This document shows, in pieces, positions 12,700 to 25,600 of a DNA stretch of 64,000 nucleotides. The position numbers were made by a program, and so were the translations under genes. The stretch spans positions 1,478,139-1,542,138 of the forward strand of contig SCFE01000109.1 in assembly GCA_004352715.1 (NCBI GenBank), written 5' to 3'. This DNA comes from Hofstenia miamia. Lineage: Eukaryota; Xenacoelomorpha; Acoela. The notes under the pieces were generated by a model. That model was not told the DNA's origin and ran no database searches. It saw only the letters and a list, made by a program, of their open reading frames with translations. The stretch's first letter is position 1; each line of letters begins with the position of its first letter.

Positions 12700-13601
12700 T
12701 GATGACAATATTTTTATATAAAACCAGGACACATAACTGTGTTCTAATAATCTGGCGTAAAATAATTTTTTTTCCCTCGTATGTATAATAAATCTTATTA
12801 TAATACCGTAAGAATTTGAATCTAAAACTGTAGGTTATTTTAGGGGTAGCTTTCCAGCTATTTGATGACATTTTATTATTTAATCAATTGAATTGGTTGG
12901 CAAGCTGAATGGTGAAAAATCCCTATTTGTAAACTTAACTTATGAACACATTTTCGTAGTCAGGCTACAGACTGCACCAGAGGATAGATGTTAGTAAAGC
13001 TGAGTGCAGCTTTACAGGAATTCATTTAATTGAATTTGGGGAACCTGAGTACTACTCATATGCTCTGACGTTTAGCTTTCTGTTGTCACTAATAATCAAA
13101 CCTGATGATATAAAAAAGATAAATCCGTTGAGATTTACTTCGTCACTCAATAAATCTATTACAAGCTATTTTATAATAAAATTTAAAAAAAAATTTTAAA
13201 AATTGAAATTGGCAAAATGAAATTTGAAAAGCGAAAATGAAAAATGGTTATTTCCGTTTTTCAATTTCAATTTTCGATTAATCTTTCCAAAATGAAAAAT
13301 GAAAAACGGAATTGAATTGGCCACCTGGTACCTGCATATACCTGTTTTTGATTTCAAAGTTGTTTACGATTCTTTCGTCTGCTAATATTACGCAACGTCA
13401 TGTCTAAATTAGCTGTAGTGGGTTCGTCTTACTCTTTTTGTTAAACAATTTGCCGACAACCAATGTTTCATCACTGCACTTAAAATTGTTTTACAAATTA
13501 TAATAAAGGATAAATTTGTTGTTACAAAGAAGATAATTTAATCAAAGTTTTTTGATAGTCTTAGTTTTTCTTCTATTATTGTATCTTTTGTTACTACCAC
13601 A
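12700..13601 (-). mobile_element. Solo LTR-like repeat R1 (relative of R2, R3, R4)
   Basis: Aligns by eye with the repeats at 28096-29944, 36120-37407 and 41930-43104. Shared blocks include 'gtaagaatttg.atctaaaac', 'ccagctatttgatgacat' and 'actaataatcaaacctg'. On the minus strand its start reads TGTGGTAGTAAC, matching TGTGGCATAATC of R4. No internal retroelement coding adjoins it, so it is a solo or truncated LTR. It keeps CpGs where R2 and R3 have TG or CA, for example GACGTTTAGC against GATGTTTAGC. Confidence 0.6.
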
Positions 13602-13609
13602 AGTCTCAA

Positions 13610-13970
13610 CAGACTTGTCAATGAGCCGAGCTCAGCCGAATCGAACTTGAGAAGAGCATTGGATGTACAACGAGGCCAAAATGAGCCGTTTTTAAGCAAA
13701 CCAAATTTATAGTGCTGCTTTTTAATTTGATTATTCAGATTTTTCTTATTTTTTCATTCAATATTCCTTACTTATAATCTTATTTTAAAAGTGTTTATTA
13801 AATAATAGGAAGAGCAATGGAAAAAATTTTGAGAGCACAATATTTTAAAAAAAATATATCGAACTAAGACAAGTCTCATTGAAAACTTTAATGTGGCAAG
13901 CCGAGCAGAACTTACTCAAAATTTAAATGAACAGAGCTAATTTAGAAATTTATGCTCGTTGAGAAGTCTG
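13610..13970. mobile_element. Small non-autonomous hAT-type element, copy 2
   Basis: The 361-bp copy has ends CAGACTTGTCAATGAGCCG and the inverted form of CAGACTTCTCAACGAGC. It aligns along its length with 11556-11896. Its right flank (13971-14077) also duplicates the right flank of copy 1, starting ATTCACAATC. The left flank (AGTCTCAA) does not match, so this copy arose by segmental duplication or recombination and not by its own insertion. It abuts LTR R1. Confidence 0.8.
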
Positions 13971-14079
13971 ATTCACAATCAAAGTATTATAAATGTTTGA
14001 GCGTCTCAGCTTTTGGACTGCGTTTATTTTTATTATTTTCATTGCAAAAAACGAAGTGTTTGCTTGGATTGAAGGAAAT

Positions 14080-14630
14080 GAAATTTTATTTTAATGTTTA
14101 ATATTTGTTTTGATTTTATTAGACTTAATAAATTTTTCTTTCATATTGATTTTACAGATCATAGATTTTCAAAGCATACAACTGGGAAATGAACAAATTT
14201 CTTTATAGCTTAACAAAAATTTCCATTAGACCAGATGATCAAAATTACTTTTTTTATAAAAAATAAGGCAAATTTATTCGTTATCTTTTTCAATTGTATG
14301 TATTTTCGAATCATTTCTGTTAAATTATAGTTAATTTTTCCTTGCTCAACAATAAAACTTAACTAGAAAAGGGCTATAAGTACTTTTGTTGTAAGAAATT
14401 CATAATTGCAATCGGGCTGAGATTTTAAAACCCCACCTAACCCAAACATTATTTTGGAATTTTTTTTACAAATTTAGATCTATATTGATCGAATTTTCTA
14501 ATGCAATATTTAAATTGTTTTTAAAAACAATTAGAACGGTTTGTATTAAAAGCAATAAATATGAAATATTTTCCTATTAGGGTTGTGTGGGTACGGGCTT
14601 CCCCGCGTGTATATGTGTATAAGATACATT
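14080..14630. other. AT-rich non-coding stretch
   Basis: Nothing supportable. Confidence 0.4.
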
Positions 14631-14639
14631 TACAATTAT

Positions 14640-15100
14640 TGCGAGTATGGAAAAAGAAAAACTTAATCTTTTTAACACATTCGTAATTGCTTTATATAAG
14701 CAGTTAACACAGAATCTAATATGTATAAAATTGCAAATTTAATTTTGCCAGGGAATTTTTTTCATTCATGCTTGGTTAGATTGAATTGCTTCAGCAGATA
14801 CAATTACATTAGCAAGCGTTCTTGCTTTTTAACTTTTAATGTTAAGGAACATTTGGTAATTGATGGAAACTCACATTACATTCATTTTATTTTTGTTATG
14901 TATTTTGCTCAGGAATACATGTATACATGTTTCATCTTTATTTAGTGTTTAAGTTCTGTAGCTTTGACCAGTACTGCCTATCATATGCGAATATGCATAT
15001 ATAGCAGGTACAAGTGGGAAGGGGTGGGTACGAGAAATGTAAAATAAACCTCGATAATATAGCGGCAGTAAATTATGCCACACATATGCCCTTAATTTGT
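14640..15100 (+). repeat. Dispersed repeat, copy 1 (partner near 63150-63520)
   Basis: Shares ordered blocks with 63150-63520: 'caggaatacat' (about 14911), 'gggtacg' strings, and 'gtagtaaattatgc' type sequence at the end (about 15066). Both copies have a GGTACGGG-like pentamer region near the end, suggesting a transposon terminus. There is no coding sequence. Confidence 0.5.
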
Positions 15101-15840
15101 ATCACTATTTACTAAATATAGCAAATTTAACGGCCTCAACTGTTTTTTTTAAAGTCTTCATCACATTTCGTTGATCGTTACGTCACTTCACATGAAAAAA
15201 CTCACATTCTTGCTATGACTTTGCTGCTTGCGCTGAAAAAAATAACGTTTGATAGCACAGGAATATCGCAATATTACCCTTACAAGTACGTTTTCTTAAA
15301 TTTATGAGTTATTAAATTAATTGAAGCTTCACATTAATCATAATAATTAATTGAAGGTGAACGATGACCAATCAAATGCATAAAAATTGTTTGATTAGTA
15401 ATATTTTTTATTTTAAATAACATTTAAATTAAAGAAAAATGAATTTCACTTTAATATGAACGACTGCTAAGTATTAGAAAATAATATTTTATTCAACTCT
15501 AATGGAAATTGAACATATCAGGATGACATTACCGAATTGAATACACTTCATTGCAATGCTTAATTACCATATATATATATATATATATATATATATNNNN
15601 AAAATAAGATAAGTTTAGTTAAGATATATTCTTTATTTAGATATATATTTACAATTCAATTATTTATTGCTTGATGATGGTAGCATCTGCTACCAAGAGT
15701 TAACTTCTGAATGATACATGCACAATCAGCAATAATAAATTCTTACACCTGGCAATTGAATCTATAGCATTAAATTGTAACAAATTATGTACCTATTTCA
15801 GGATGTACAGGTTGCATATAAAAAAGTTAATACTGAATTT
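15101..15840. other. AT-rich stretch with a TA tract and small gap
   Basis: No gene. A TA microsatellite runs from 15571 into a 4-N gap at 15597-15600. Confidence 0.45.
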
Positions 15841-15849
15841 TGTATTTTG

Positions 15850-15954
15850 CAGCCAACTAAAAATTTTTCATCCTTAACTTTTAATCTAGATAATACTAGC
15901 ATTACAACTGTAGATAGCTTCAAGTACATAGGAGTAATTTTTGATTATAAGTAA
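15850..15954 (+). pseudogene. Fragment of a LINE-type reverse transcriptase
   Basis: The plus frame reads SSLTFNLDNTSITTV, then DSFKYIGVIFDYK, then a stop. The pattern 'hydrophobic-N...I..V.S.KY.GV.FD' matches the segment just after the palm of non-LTR retrotransposon RTs, normally followed by L.F..H. The frame breaks there, and an N lies at 15974. Only about 34 residues are readable, so the clade cannot be given. It could also be chance, but the block is quite characteristic. Confidence 0.45.
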
Positions 15955-16700
15955 AAGTTTCAAATTTAGCAAANAGACCTGCTTGACTACACATTTTTCC
16001 TCTTGTTCCCGTGGTCAATGTTTAAGAATCGCATTCTGCGAAATTTTGAACACAAATAATTTTTATTTTCTACACCATTATTTTCTTCTGATGCTTCGTT
16101 CATATTTACATTCTGTCGCTGACTTTTCTATTATAACAGCTGCTATTCTTTGTCATATTTTCTTATAATATCAAAAACAGGCATGTGACAAAATTTCTAA
16201 GCCCATTTTTTTAAGTTTTACTCAGTTATTCTGTGATCGATTTTTCAGTTGACTTGCTCTTTCTCAGAAAACGCTAGACCTAAAAAATATTTATATACAT
16301 ACCAAAGCCGATAGGAAATTGGTTTTGTTGTTTTTCTTGTAATAACAATATAAGGATAGGTTTTTAGAACTGACAAAATTCCAAAATCATTTTTGGATCA
16401 TTGCTTGATACTGTTTCCAAAAACTAGACATTGTTGTAGCTCTGAGCAGCACCCTTTTAGGTTGAACTAGTACCCGGAATTTCAATCTTAAGTTCAACAT
16501 TAAACGTCCGTGATTGCATTTGTAGTAAATATAGCGAAAATCTATTGCACAACTATTGCACAATATCAACAAGCTATTTAATTATTTAAGCGAAGATCGT
16601 TATCAGAATGCATTTTTTAAATATATTATGAAAAGTATATCAACTATTCTACAAAGTTTACATGCACATGACATTGAAAATAATACGATTTAATTTAATG
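15955..16700. other. AT-rich stretch 3' of the CAP gene
   Basis: No gene supported. It includes the presumed 3' flank of the CAP gene on the minus strand. Confidence 0.4.
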
Positions 16701-16706
16701 TTTATT
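16701..16706 (-). promoter_or_regulatory. Candidate polyadenylation signal of the CAP gene
   Basis: AATAAA on the minus strand, about 90 nt downstream of the CAP stop codon. The hexamer is frequent by chance in AT-rich DNA, so position is the only support. Confidence 0.35.
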
Positions 16707-16793
16707 ATGATTTGAAGATTTTTGCACTATTGAAATAAATACAAAAATATTTTTTCGAAAACCCACATTCACACTTAAACTTAATTTGAATTA

Positions 16794-17259
16794 TCAGCAG
16801 GAAGGAAGTCCATCATACTGTTGATTAAATTCCCATGAATCTAAGTCTTGCTGCGCAGCTCTGTTAAATGCATTGTGATTGTCTATATTACCAGTGGGTC
16901 CATAGTAACATGCAAGAACAGCTGCGTTGTCAGAGCTCTCAGAACATAATGCAATTGAGCATCCAATATCAGTAGTATTAGACCACATAATTTGAGTGAA
17001 GGCATCCGTTGACTCAGCGTCATCATTGCGTTTAGGGCAGCCTTTATAATCATCTGAAGAATACTAAAGATATTCAGATTAGGATTTCATTAAATTTACA
17101 ATTTAATACTTCGAATAATTCATTAATGTAACCAAAGAATACGCGTTTTGATAAATTGGTTATTTCTCATACCAAGCATTATTTCTATGCTATCTAATTA
17201 AATGTGATTAAATTAAATTTTTTATTAGATAAACCATTTGATTTTTCTAACAGTTTTTG

Positions 17260-17299
<40 letters not shown>

Positions 17300-17672
17300 T
17301 GTGAGCTAGTGGACATTTTTTCAGTAATGGAAACTTGGTTAAGTGACAATTGTACAATATTTCATACCACAAGCTAGTAAATTGAACTTGAAAATATAAA
17401 CTAATTTTACCTTATAGAAAGCAATTTGATCATACCAAGAACGAATTGCTTTAACTGCAATTGCAGACGTTATTCTCATGTTTGCCGCAGGAAGAGAAAT
17501 GTTATAGAGATTCTCTCCAATTGTCGAAAATCCAAACTGGTTCCTGTTAAGATTATTTGTCTTCTTTATGCAATTCTCTGATTTCAATTTCTTAGTGCGA
17601 AAATTGGCAAACTTGCCAAGTCCATTGTTCCATTGAAAGAAAGGTATACCTATGAAATAATGATTTATTGGA

Positions 17673-17703
<31 letters not shown>

Positions 17704-19680
17704 GAACAATGCTTTTAAGCTTTACTATATTTAAAAAATATTGAATATGCGTTTATAGAGTTAAGAAAAGTGTATATTAAATAATACATTTTAATTATCA
17801 ATTTTTAATTACTTTATCAATTTTAGCTTTTGTTAATGCAAATATAGTTTTTGGATATGATATGCAAAATACAGAAAAGTTTTGTTAAAAAACACTAAGT
17901 TACATAGAATTGATCGAAGTAGATTAAACAACCTAAATTATTTTTTCACTACTCTAACTTAAAATTTAATGTTTTTACGAGAATATTACGTTTCCATAAA
18001 TTGCATATTTGTTTTAAAATTTTACTTGGAAGGATTGTAAGCATAGGCGGCTCGTCCGTGTAAGCAAGGCAAGCAGTGCTCGCCCAATAATTATTTAATA
18101 AATGAATTACATTCTTATTTGCATAACTTTACATCTATGCAAATGTACAAATGGTAATTTATTAGTTTTGTTCTAAAACAACATTCAAGAATCAAGTAAT
18201 ATTATAATTGAAATATAGGACATAATTCATTATCATTATGATTTGCTTTAAAAAGCAAGCAGACGCCTTAATGCTGTACCTACGTTCGCTCAAAACGATT
18301 AAAATACATCCGTTTTTTTTACCCCATCGAGCGAGGATTTAGCTAGCAAAGCAAGCAGTCCGCTAATTGCTTCACATTGAAATATTTCCGTTGTAAAAGA
18401 ACCACGTGAAATATTTTCATTGAATAGAATAACCCAAAAGTAAACATGATAATTATTAATTAAATATCACTCAGAAATATTACTCTATTGAAGCAGTGCC
18501 GGAAACAAAATATATTTAAACGAGGCTCCTATCCTCATCTGGGATAATGATTTTTTCGCATCTTTATCCCACGGATTCCTTGTACAATATTCTTATATAT
18601 AAAACTTTAGCCATATGTTTTCCTCTACAAAATTTAGAAAATTTATAAGATTCGTGAATGAAAGAATTTTTTCTACAAATGTGCTAACAGTTCATTCAAA
18701 AAATCAAATAGGGCCTATATCGTAGATATTTTAAGAGAAACATATCATAAAATTTATTTTAAAAAACATTGAGCAATTGAAATGTGATTTCCATCAGCTT
18801 CTATTCTTGAAAAACTTTGTAATTTATCTCAAGTTTCCTATTATTGACATGCCTTCTATTTTAATCCACAAAATTCTTATTTAACATTTTGAAATGCACG
18901 ATTTATTGACTGCCTTACCGAAAATTTGTAAATATTTGAATTAATACAATCTATTGGATTTTGAGCTGTGTCTTATTGCACAACAATTATTTTCTGTTTA
19001 AAGAAGTTTTAAACAAATTCAAGAATAACCGATAAGAGGAGAAAAAATTACAAAAATCAATAGCAATTTTTCTTGAAAAGATTTATTAAAAAATCTGCAG
19101 AACTAATCTTATTTCTATAATAATGTTACAGGTAAATTTATGAGAAAAATCGCTTCGGAATCTCATTTATAAATAAATTTTTCATGGTTTTTTGTTTACA
19201 CTAATTTGGTACACAAAAAATATTTGCTTGCCTAACTTTTGCATGCATGAGCCGCCACTGATTGTAAGTAATTCAAATTGAAACTTTTAAAGAGAACATT
19301 CTAAATTCTAAACTTATCCCATTATTATGTACATTTGCAATTCATTAAAATTATTATGCACAGCTAAATTTCAAATTAGCTCTAAAATTATTAATTTTTT
19401 TGTAATTGCCTGCCAGTATATTACTGCGTGCGAATATAATTTTAGTAGAAGCATTACCTGCAGGCTTCCTGAAATAGTTGTGTGCACAAACAGCTGCAAT
19501 TGCGAATTGTGATGGGCTCTTAAATGGTCCTTTATCGATTTCATTTAATAAGGGCTGCTCAATAACAGGATCTTGTATACTGTTTAAGTATGCAGAGCAG
19601 GTTGTGCTGTCTGGATCATGCATTGAATCTGCTGCAACAATTTTGGTGTGGATGAGAATCGAAAAAATAATGCACAGCAT
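16794..19680 (-). CDS. CAP-domain (SCP/TAPS, venom-allergen-like) secreted protein, three exons
   Basis: Exons are 19680-19458, 17649-17411 and 17063-16794. All junctions are GT/AG and keep frame (intron phases 1 and 0), giving 243 residues. Exon 1 has a signal-like start MLCIIFSILIHTKIVAADS and the CAP start AVCAHNYFRKPAG. Exon 2 gives IPFFQWNNGLGKFA, a FSTIGENLYNIS block and IRSWYDQIAFYK. Exon 3 gives AFTQIMWSNT, IGCSIALC and VLACYYGPTGN, ending GLPSC. These are the ordered landmarks of an extracellular CAP domain. Of the usual metal-site tetrad, His (AHN) and Glu (GEN) are kept, while the WY.E Glu is Gln and the H-F-T-Q His is Ala. Intron 1 carries a hAT insertion. A 3' splice-like TTTATTTCAG lies 8 nt before the ATG, so a 5' UTR intron is possible. 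Members act in venom, immunity or adhesion; the role here is unknown. Confidence 0.88.
18042..19260. mobile_element. hAT-type element inside CAP intron 1 (TSD ATTGTAAG)
   Basis: A 1219-bp insertion starts CATAGGCGGCTCGTCCGTG and ends in the inverted form of CAGTGGCGGCTCATGCATGC. Perfect 8-bp duplications ATTGTAAG lie at 18034-18041 and 19261-19268. Subterminal GGCAAGC/GCTTGCC motifs are inverted at both ends. I find no transposase coding, so it is non-autonomous. Its right terminus, CAGTGGCGG, is shared with the element at 49055-51778, so the two may be mobilised by related transposases. Confidence 0.9.
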
Positions 19681-19689
19681 TGGCTTTTC

Positions 19690-22600
19690 TGAAATAAACC
19701 TAAATTTAAAAGTTATAATTCATTGTTAGTAAAGTATATTTTAATTTACATTTTGACTTGAAATTAATTGACTGCTTTTAAATAAACTTACTTTTACATG
19801 TAAACAAATTTCATTAAGTGTATATTAAAAAAAATTGACTAGGACTGTGATTACGTGAAGGAAAAAGACATTTTATGTCAGCCTAAAGGCCTATGATAAT
19901 TTTGAGAAGAAAATATTCACCTCAATTGCAATTCCTATATTTTTAATTCCCTGCAAGATGAAATGTACTTGTCAATGTTTATTAAAAAATACTTTACTAA
20001 TTTAATAATTCTTAGTAATTTACATATAGGTACGGCTCATTTAATCAAGCACCATCCGTTTTGTATAGATAAGAATCATACCCATTGTCCATCATTTAGA
20101 CGATTTTTTTACATTTCTTAATAAATTCAGCTCAATATCTTACTTCACCGACAAAGCTATTGGTTTGAAAACAAGTAATCAACTAGAAAAAGCACTGGGC
20201 TTATGAGAATTTAGAACTGTCAATAATGCAGAATCATCGCAATCAGCAACTCGAAATTCAGATTTTGAGGTATTGTCTATATAGTACAAAAAACTTTTAA
20301 TTAAATTTAGCAACATTACAAAAAACAAATAGATGAATATGAAATTTCACAAACCTTTTCAAATTGCTCATTTCTTAAATGATTTTCTTTGCAAATATCT
20401 TATTAATAAAATTTCGGTCAATTTACACGTAACAAATGGTGTAGTAATGCAAAATCACATAGAAGAGTTCCCATTGGATAAAATACGCTATTGATGATAT
20501 AATGACGGAATAATACTTTGAGAGGACATATGAACTAAAATGTAAATTTTGTAAACTGAAGATTTTCTGCAATAATCAGAAACCATTGTCTCAATTGCTA
20601 TTATATCAAACTATAAAAGCTTAAGACATCCTAAATGTTAGAATTTCCTAAGCGAACTTGGAATTTAGAATTTCAAATTATATTTTCTAGAATAAAAAAA
20701 GTTAATTTCACATTTTGAATAAAGAAAACATATTTTTAAACATAAAAAATATAGACTCTGCCTGCTAACTTACATTGCATGAAGCAGTTCTTATTACTAT
20801 TAGTAAGAACTTATTCAAGAGGTAAAAATTGCTTAAAACATATTATGAATTTTGACCACGATTTCCATTTTATCTCAATATCCTACTTTGACATTATCAT
20901 TACTTTATTTTATACATTATCGGCGTTTTATTACACATTATCTTTTACTTTATCGGCGTTTTATTAATAGGTACGATCGAAATTGAGAATTTCGAAAACC
21001 TGCTTAACTAATTAAGGTATTTCGTAATTCAAATTTAAATTTTGCATTAAATAATATATATTTAACTTTGATGATATTGTTTACAGTGGTTATTCAAATT
21101 TTAGAGAGTCTACAGAAAACTTATTTAATAATAATAAATTTTATGCAAACCTACTGAATGCCATGTAAGCCAATTATGGGCATGTGCCTTCTTTCATATA
21201 ATTGAAAAATATTTTACTAGGCCAACCCAACGAATGGTGAGTCGAAAGAAATTCTTGAGCAACAGAAGAATTTTATAAGACAATATTTGGCAGAAGGACA
21301 GTTTTTAAACGATTACTGCGGTTACAAATGATTTCAGTGGGAATAATGATGCGGAAAATCTTATTTGAATTTCTTTCGTTTACGAACAGGTGAATTTTCC
21401 AAGTTAAATGATAAAAATTTAGCGTTATTGATAAAACTTAATATCAACGCAGTTTTTATTGTTTTCGTGCATTGATCAAAATGTGAAGGCTGGTAAATAT
21501 ATGGATTAAGCTTTGTGAAAAATTTGTAGGAAATTGTTTCGATTTTGTTTGTAGCCATGACCATGTTGTAGGTTACTACAACCTATAAAAATATGTTTAT
21601 TTATTAAATTAATTTCGTTGTAAATGTATTAAATGTAATTCATAATGCTTGCCTTTTTCTTACTTAGCATTTTGATATTTGCATTATTGGTTAATGTCCC
21701 ATAGTTCCAAATTCATTTTGCCTACTGTGCTACAGCAACTTTATTATTTTCCTCAAAAGTAGTTAAAATTATTAACCCTATTTCTATTGGGATTATTTCA
21801 ACATTTGATGGATTCACCAAAAATTTTAGGCGCTCACGAACTAAGAAAGATTTTTTAAAACTCTGAGTTTGCGCACAAAGTACATTGACGGGAATCAAGC
21901 AGTTTTTCTTACGAAAACAAAATATTTCAGGGCGCTTGTTTTTTCTATGGACATCTATGGACCATCTCATTATCTAAACACTAAGTATGGAAATAATTTG
22001 AACATTTTTACAAAAATTGTATGTCTCATTGAAAGATAATTATATTTGCATGCACTTCAGTTTAATATCTTCATCATTGTTTGAGCATAACGCTCTCAAT
22101 ATTTCTTAGCAGGCTTGGAAAAAAATGTTCAAAAAGTGGACAATCGCTTTGTTACTTAAGTGTAACCCTAGGAGAAGTGGGTCAAAAAATTCTTGAATGC
22201 GTTTCAGCATTTATGGTGCAAGTCCCATGACAATTGATAATCATGCTGAACCGTACTTTTTTAGTGCTTGATTAGCCAACTTGGCGATTGGCCGATAAAG
22301 ATTCAAAGACAAAAACGCGGCTTCCTTACAACTCTGATTAAAAATATGAGTAATGCATTGATGAAGTGCTAAATATATGCATTTCCATAGCTTGACATTG
22401 TTAAAATATCACTTGACATAACATTGAATGACCTTCAAATATATTGTTTTTTGCTTGCGTATTTGTTTACGAGAATAATAAACATCTGTAACAGACCTAA
22501 ATATATGTGAAATCAATTGATAATTTAGTGCAAATTTTATTTAGTAAATATGGGGACATTTTAAGTGATAATGCATAAGTTTAATATCTATTGAATTTAA
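19690..22600. repeat. Upstream part of the duplicated CAP locus (right copy)
   Basis: Contains the counterparts of the 8480-9420 blocks (about 20349 and 22483). Minus-strand frames at 21361-21564 and 21722-21970 are open for 67 and 82 codons; the latter includes RERLKFLVNPSNVEIIPIEI. I recognise neither, and no splice link to the CAP gene is evident. The rest is AT-rich. Confidence 0.5.
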
Positions 22601-25600
22601 ATTCCGAATATAACCTTTCAAGTTTACATCAGATTCCATTATAAATTCGATTCTACACAGAGTTGGAGATGTTGCATTCCGAACCTCTCTTCCGGTCTGT
22701 TATATATAAAAATAATCGCTCAAATATTCGCTTCTATTAAATAATATTTCGTTTTATACGTCATACTAAAATGAGATTTGATGCAGGATTAATCAGATAA
22801 TTTCCTATTAATTTAGAATTCCAACATAGTATTGATATAACCATGCGGCCTGGAAGTGGCCATATCAGTGTCAAAACTAACTTAAAATATTTTAGAGCCA
22901 CAAACAATTTACTGATCCTTAAAGGCTCATATTCCTTCATAGTATAATCTCTGTTTTAAATTACTGTAAATCTATTAATTTATACTAGAAATCAATAATG
23001 CCAAAATGTTTATTCTGTCGAAATTTCTTTAGGCAGTAAAAAAGAACTGTGCAATTCCTAAAATGATTGTAAGATCAAAAATCTTTAAGATATTTTGTAA
23101 GGTCAAACTTATATTTTTAGGTGAAAATTAAGTTAATTTCGAATATTTAATTAGCCAATTTGTTTATTTTGTAAAATGATAAGAAAAATTTGAATTCATG
23201 TAATTTTTTAATATTCTTGAACAAATTTTTTGCCTTCTTTGCAATAGCTTTTTACCAAAAAAACATTTTCTGAACAAAATCTTAAAATTATTTTGTCATT
23301 TGTAAACAAATTTCGAGTTTTGTCTAACTAGTGCATAGATCAGTAATTCTTTAACTGAATCACTCTGTAATATGGGGAATTCTCAAACACCTATGAATAG
23401 GCGATATGATTATGCATTTATCCACAACTGCACCTAGAGATAGAGAGTTTTCTTTCACCAGGAATTGCTGTCAAGTTTGGAATTCGCAGGTATTACACCG
23501 CATTACAAAACAAATTTGTTCAGATGCAAATTGCAGAATATAAAATACAATCGATAAAATTCAACAGAATTCTTTCATTTGTAGTAAAAAGAGTTGCAGC
23601 ACAAATTAGATCAAATTAGTTGAAATAGGAAATATGTTTTCCAAATTTCAGTTGATTTCTTCGGCTATGATATAAGTTGAACATTAATTTTGTACTAAAT
23701 TCATACAGTAAGTCGTGTAGGAATATTTCGTTTCATTATAGCGTTGCAAATTTCTAAATGTTGTTTATCAGATGCTAAGTGTTCTTAAAATCAATTTGTT
23801 ATGAAGAATTGTGATTCAACAACGATAGGTTTTTGTCAGTGAAACAAGCGAATTTATTTGTTCTTACATATGTATTCAAAAACTATTGACATCATTGGTA
23901 TAGAAGAAAAATGGAATCCAAATGTTATTTTTCAGGAAATTAGCCCTTTATTAGGAAATTGGATTACTTCTAAACTTTCTGCAAATGCATTTTTGCCCTC
24001 AGCAATAAAACCAACATATGCGGCTCAAAAGTATGGTTACTGTAACTAGGGCTGAGCCTCTTCCAATTTCTAAATTGCACGCTTAAGATGGAGCATTCCT
24101 TGCTTGATTCCGGCGGAGTAGATAATGGCTGCTTTTCCCAGACTGAGACCTGATCGAACAGAACATATCAGGACCAGGTAGTTTACTATTTAAACTATAA
24201 AATTCTGTAACGTATAGAACACGTGATGAGTACATTAAAAACGACACCCTAAAATTGTTTTGACTTTCCAGACATAAGCAAGTAAGAAATATGTATATAG
24301 TGATTATCACCACGATCAGGGGTGTATACAGAGGAGTATCCATCAAATTTTTTTGGCAAAGCTCAAAGAATTTGTGCTTATTTTTTATAGTAAAACCCCA
24401 AGTTGGGAGTATTTCTTGCTTCCGCTGACTTTTTTTAGTTAAGGTGCATGGAAGGCTTCCATCAGAAACAGCAAGTATACCCAAAATTTGCTAACTATTC
24501 ATGTTCCCTAAGTGTTAAATCGCATACTCTTGCTGAGGCTTAGTTTATTTGCAAGATAAACGACTACTCTTTAGAGTAATGGTTTCATTGATACTAAATT
24601 ATTAGTAGAATTGACCTCTAACCTGTTAGTACCTTTAGCATATAACTGAACATATCTGTGTGTCCCCAGGCCAAGCTATTGACTAACATTGTTGTGTTTC
24701 GTTTACTAATGCTGCTGAATCAAACGGCTCACACCAAAGCAATACAATGTTCCCTACAGCAGATGATTATCAAATTAATACACAGTTATTGCATTATACA
24801 CTGAGTAAAATAGTATCAATTAACAATTTGATGGTAAACAAACTTTAGGTATTTTAAATACAGACTCCATCTCCTTTAGTTATTAATTACTAATTTAATA
24901 TTGGTTAACCAATATCCAGTATTTCTTCATCGCCAATCACTGATGAGTTAAGTTTCCTTCCTCAAACAAATGGGCATTGGATTGATTAGTTAGTTAAGTA
25001 AACGACATATAAAATTGATCTAAGTTCATATATTTGTATTAGCCATCAATCGTTGTAAATTGTGCATTCCGAATTCACCATCTAGTAATTTGTAGATAAG
25101 TAATAATGCATAAGTTTAGCTTAATAAGATGCTAATTAACTGATCATCTTCAGCCCTGTCAATGTCCATCAAGCTATTCCACCATCACCATCACCACAAG
25201 GATATTTTGCTACCTGAGTTCATTATAATTTCCAAATAAATTTAATACAACTAAAGAACAAAACAAACTAAACTCCACTAAAAATTTATTGAGAATGAAT
25301 TGTCACAACTTCAATCTTCCACAGTTACTGGTATCCAATAAAATACTAAAACCACTTACAGGTTGTTATTGTCAATTTTTTACTAAGTTAACAATTGATT
25401 TAAATTTTTAATTTCTATTTTGGCTGCTTTGACTTAAGCCAAGTGAATGACCTTTAGTCGAAACATTTTTTGGCATACCTTTTCTGACCTGTTTTATACA
25501 TTTGATTAAGATAATAAATTTACAAATCTAATATCACTGAAAATAATTGCTAATTTACATTGTACTCCATTTCTTAGTTAGAGAAGGCGCCTTTAAGTTT

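Noticed and set aside
24083-24484. 133-codon minus-strand ORF
   Set aside because: No recognisable domain, no splice or neighbour context, and composition like the surrounding spacer. I could not support a gene.
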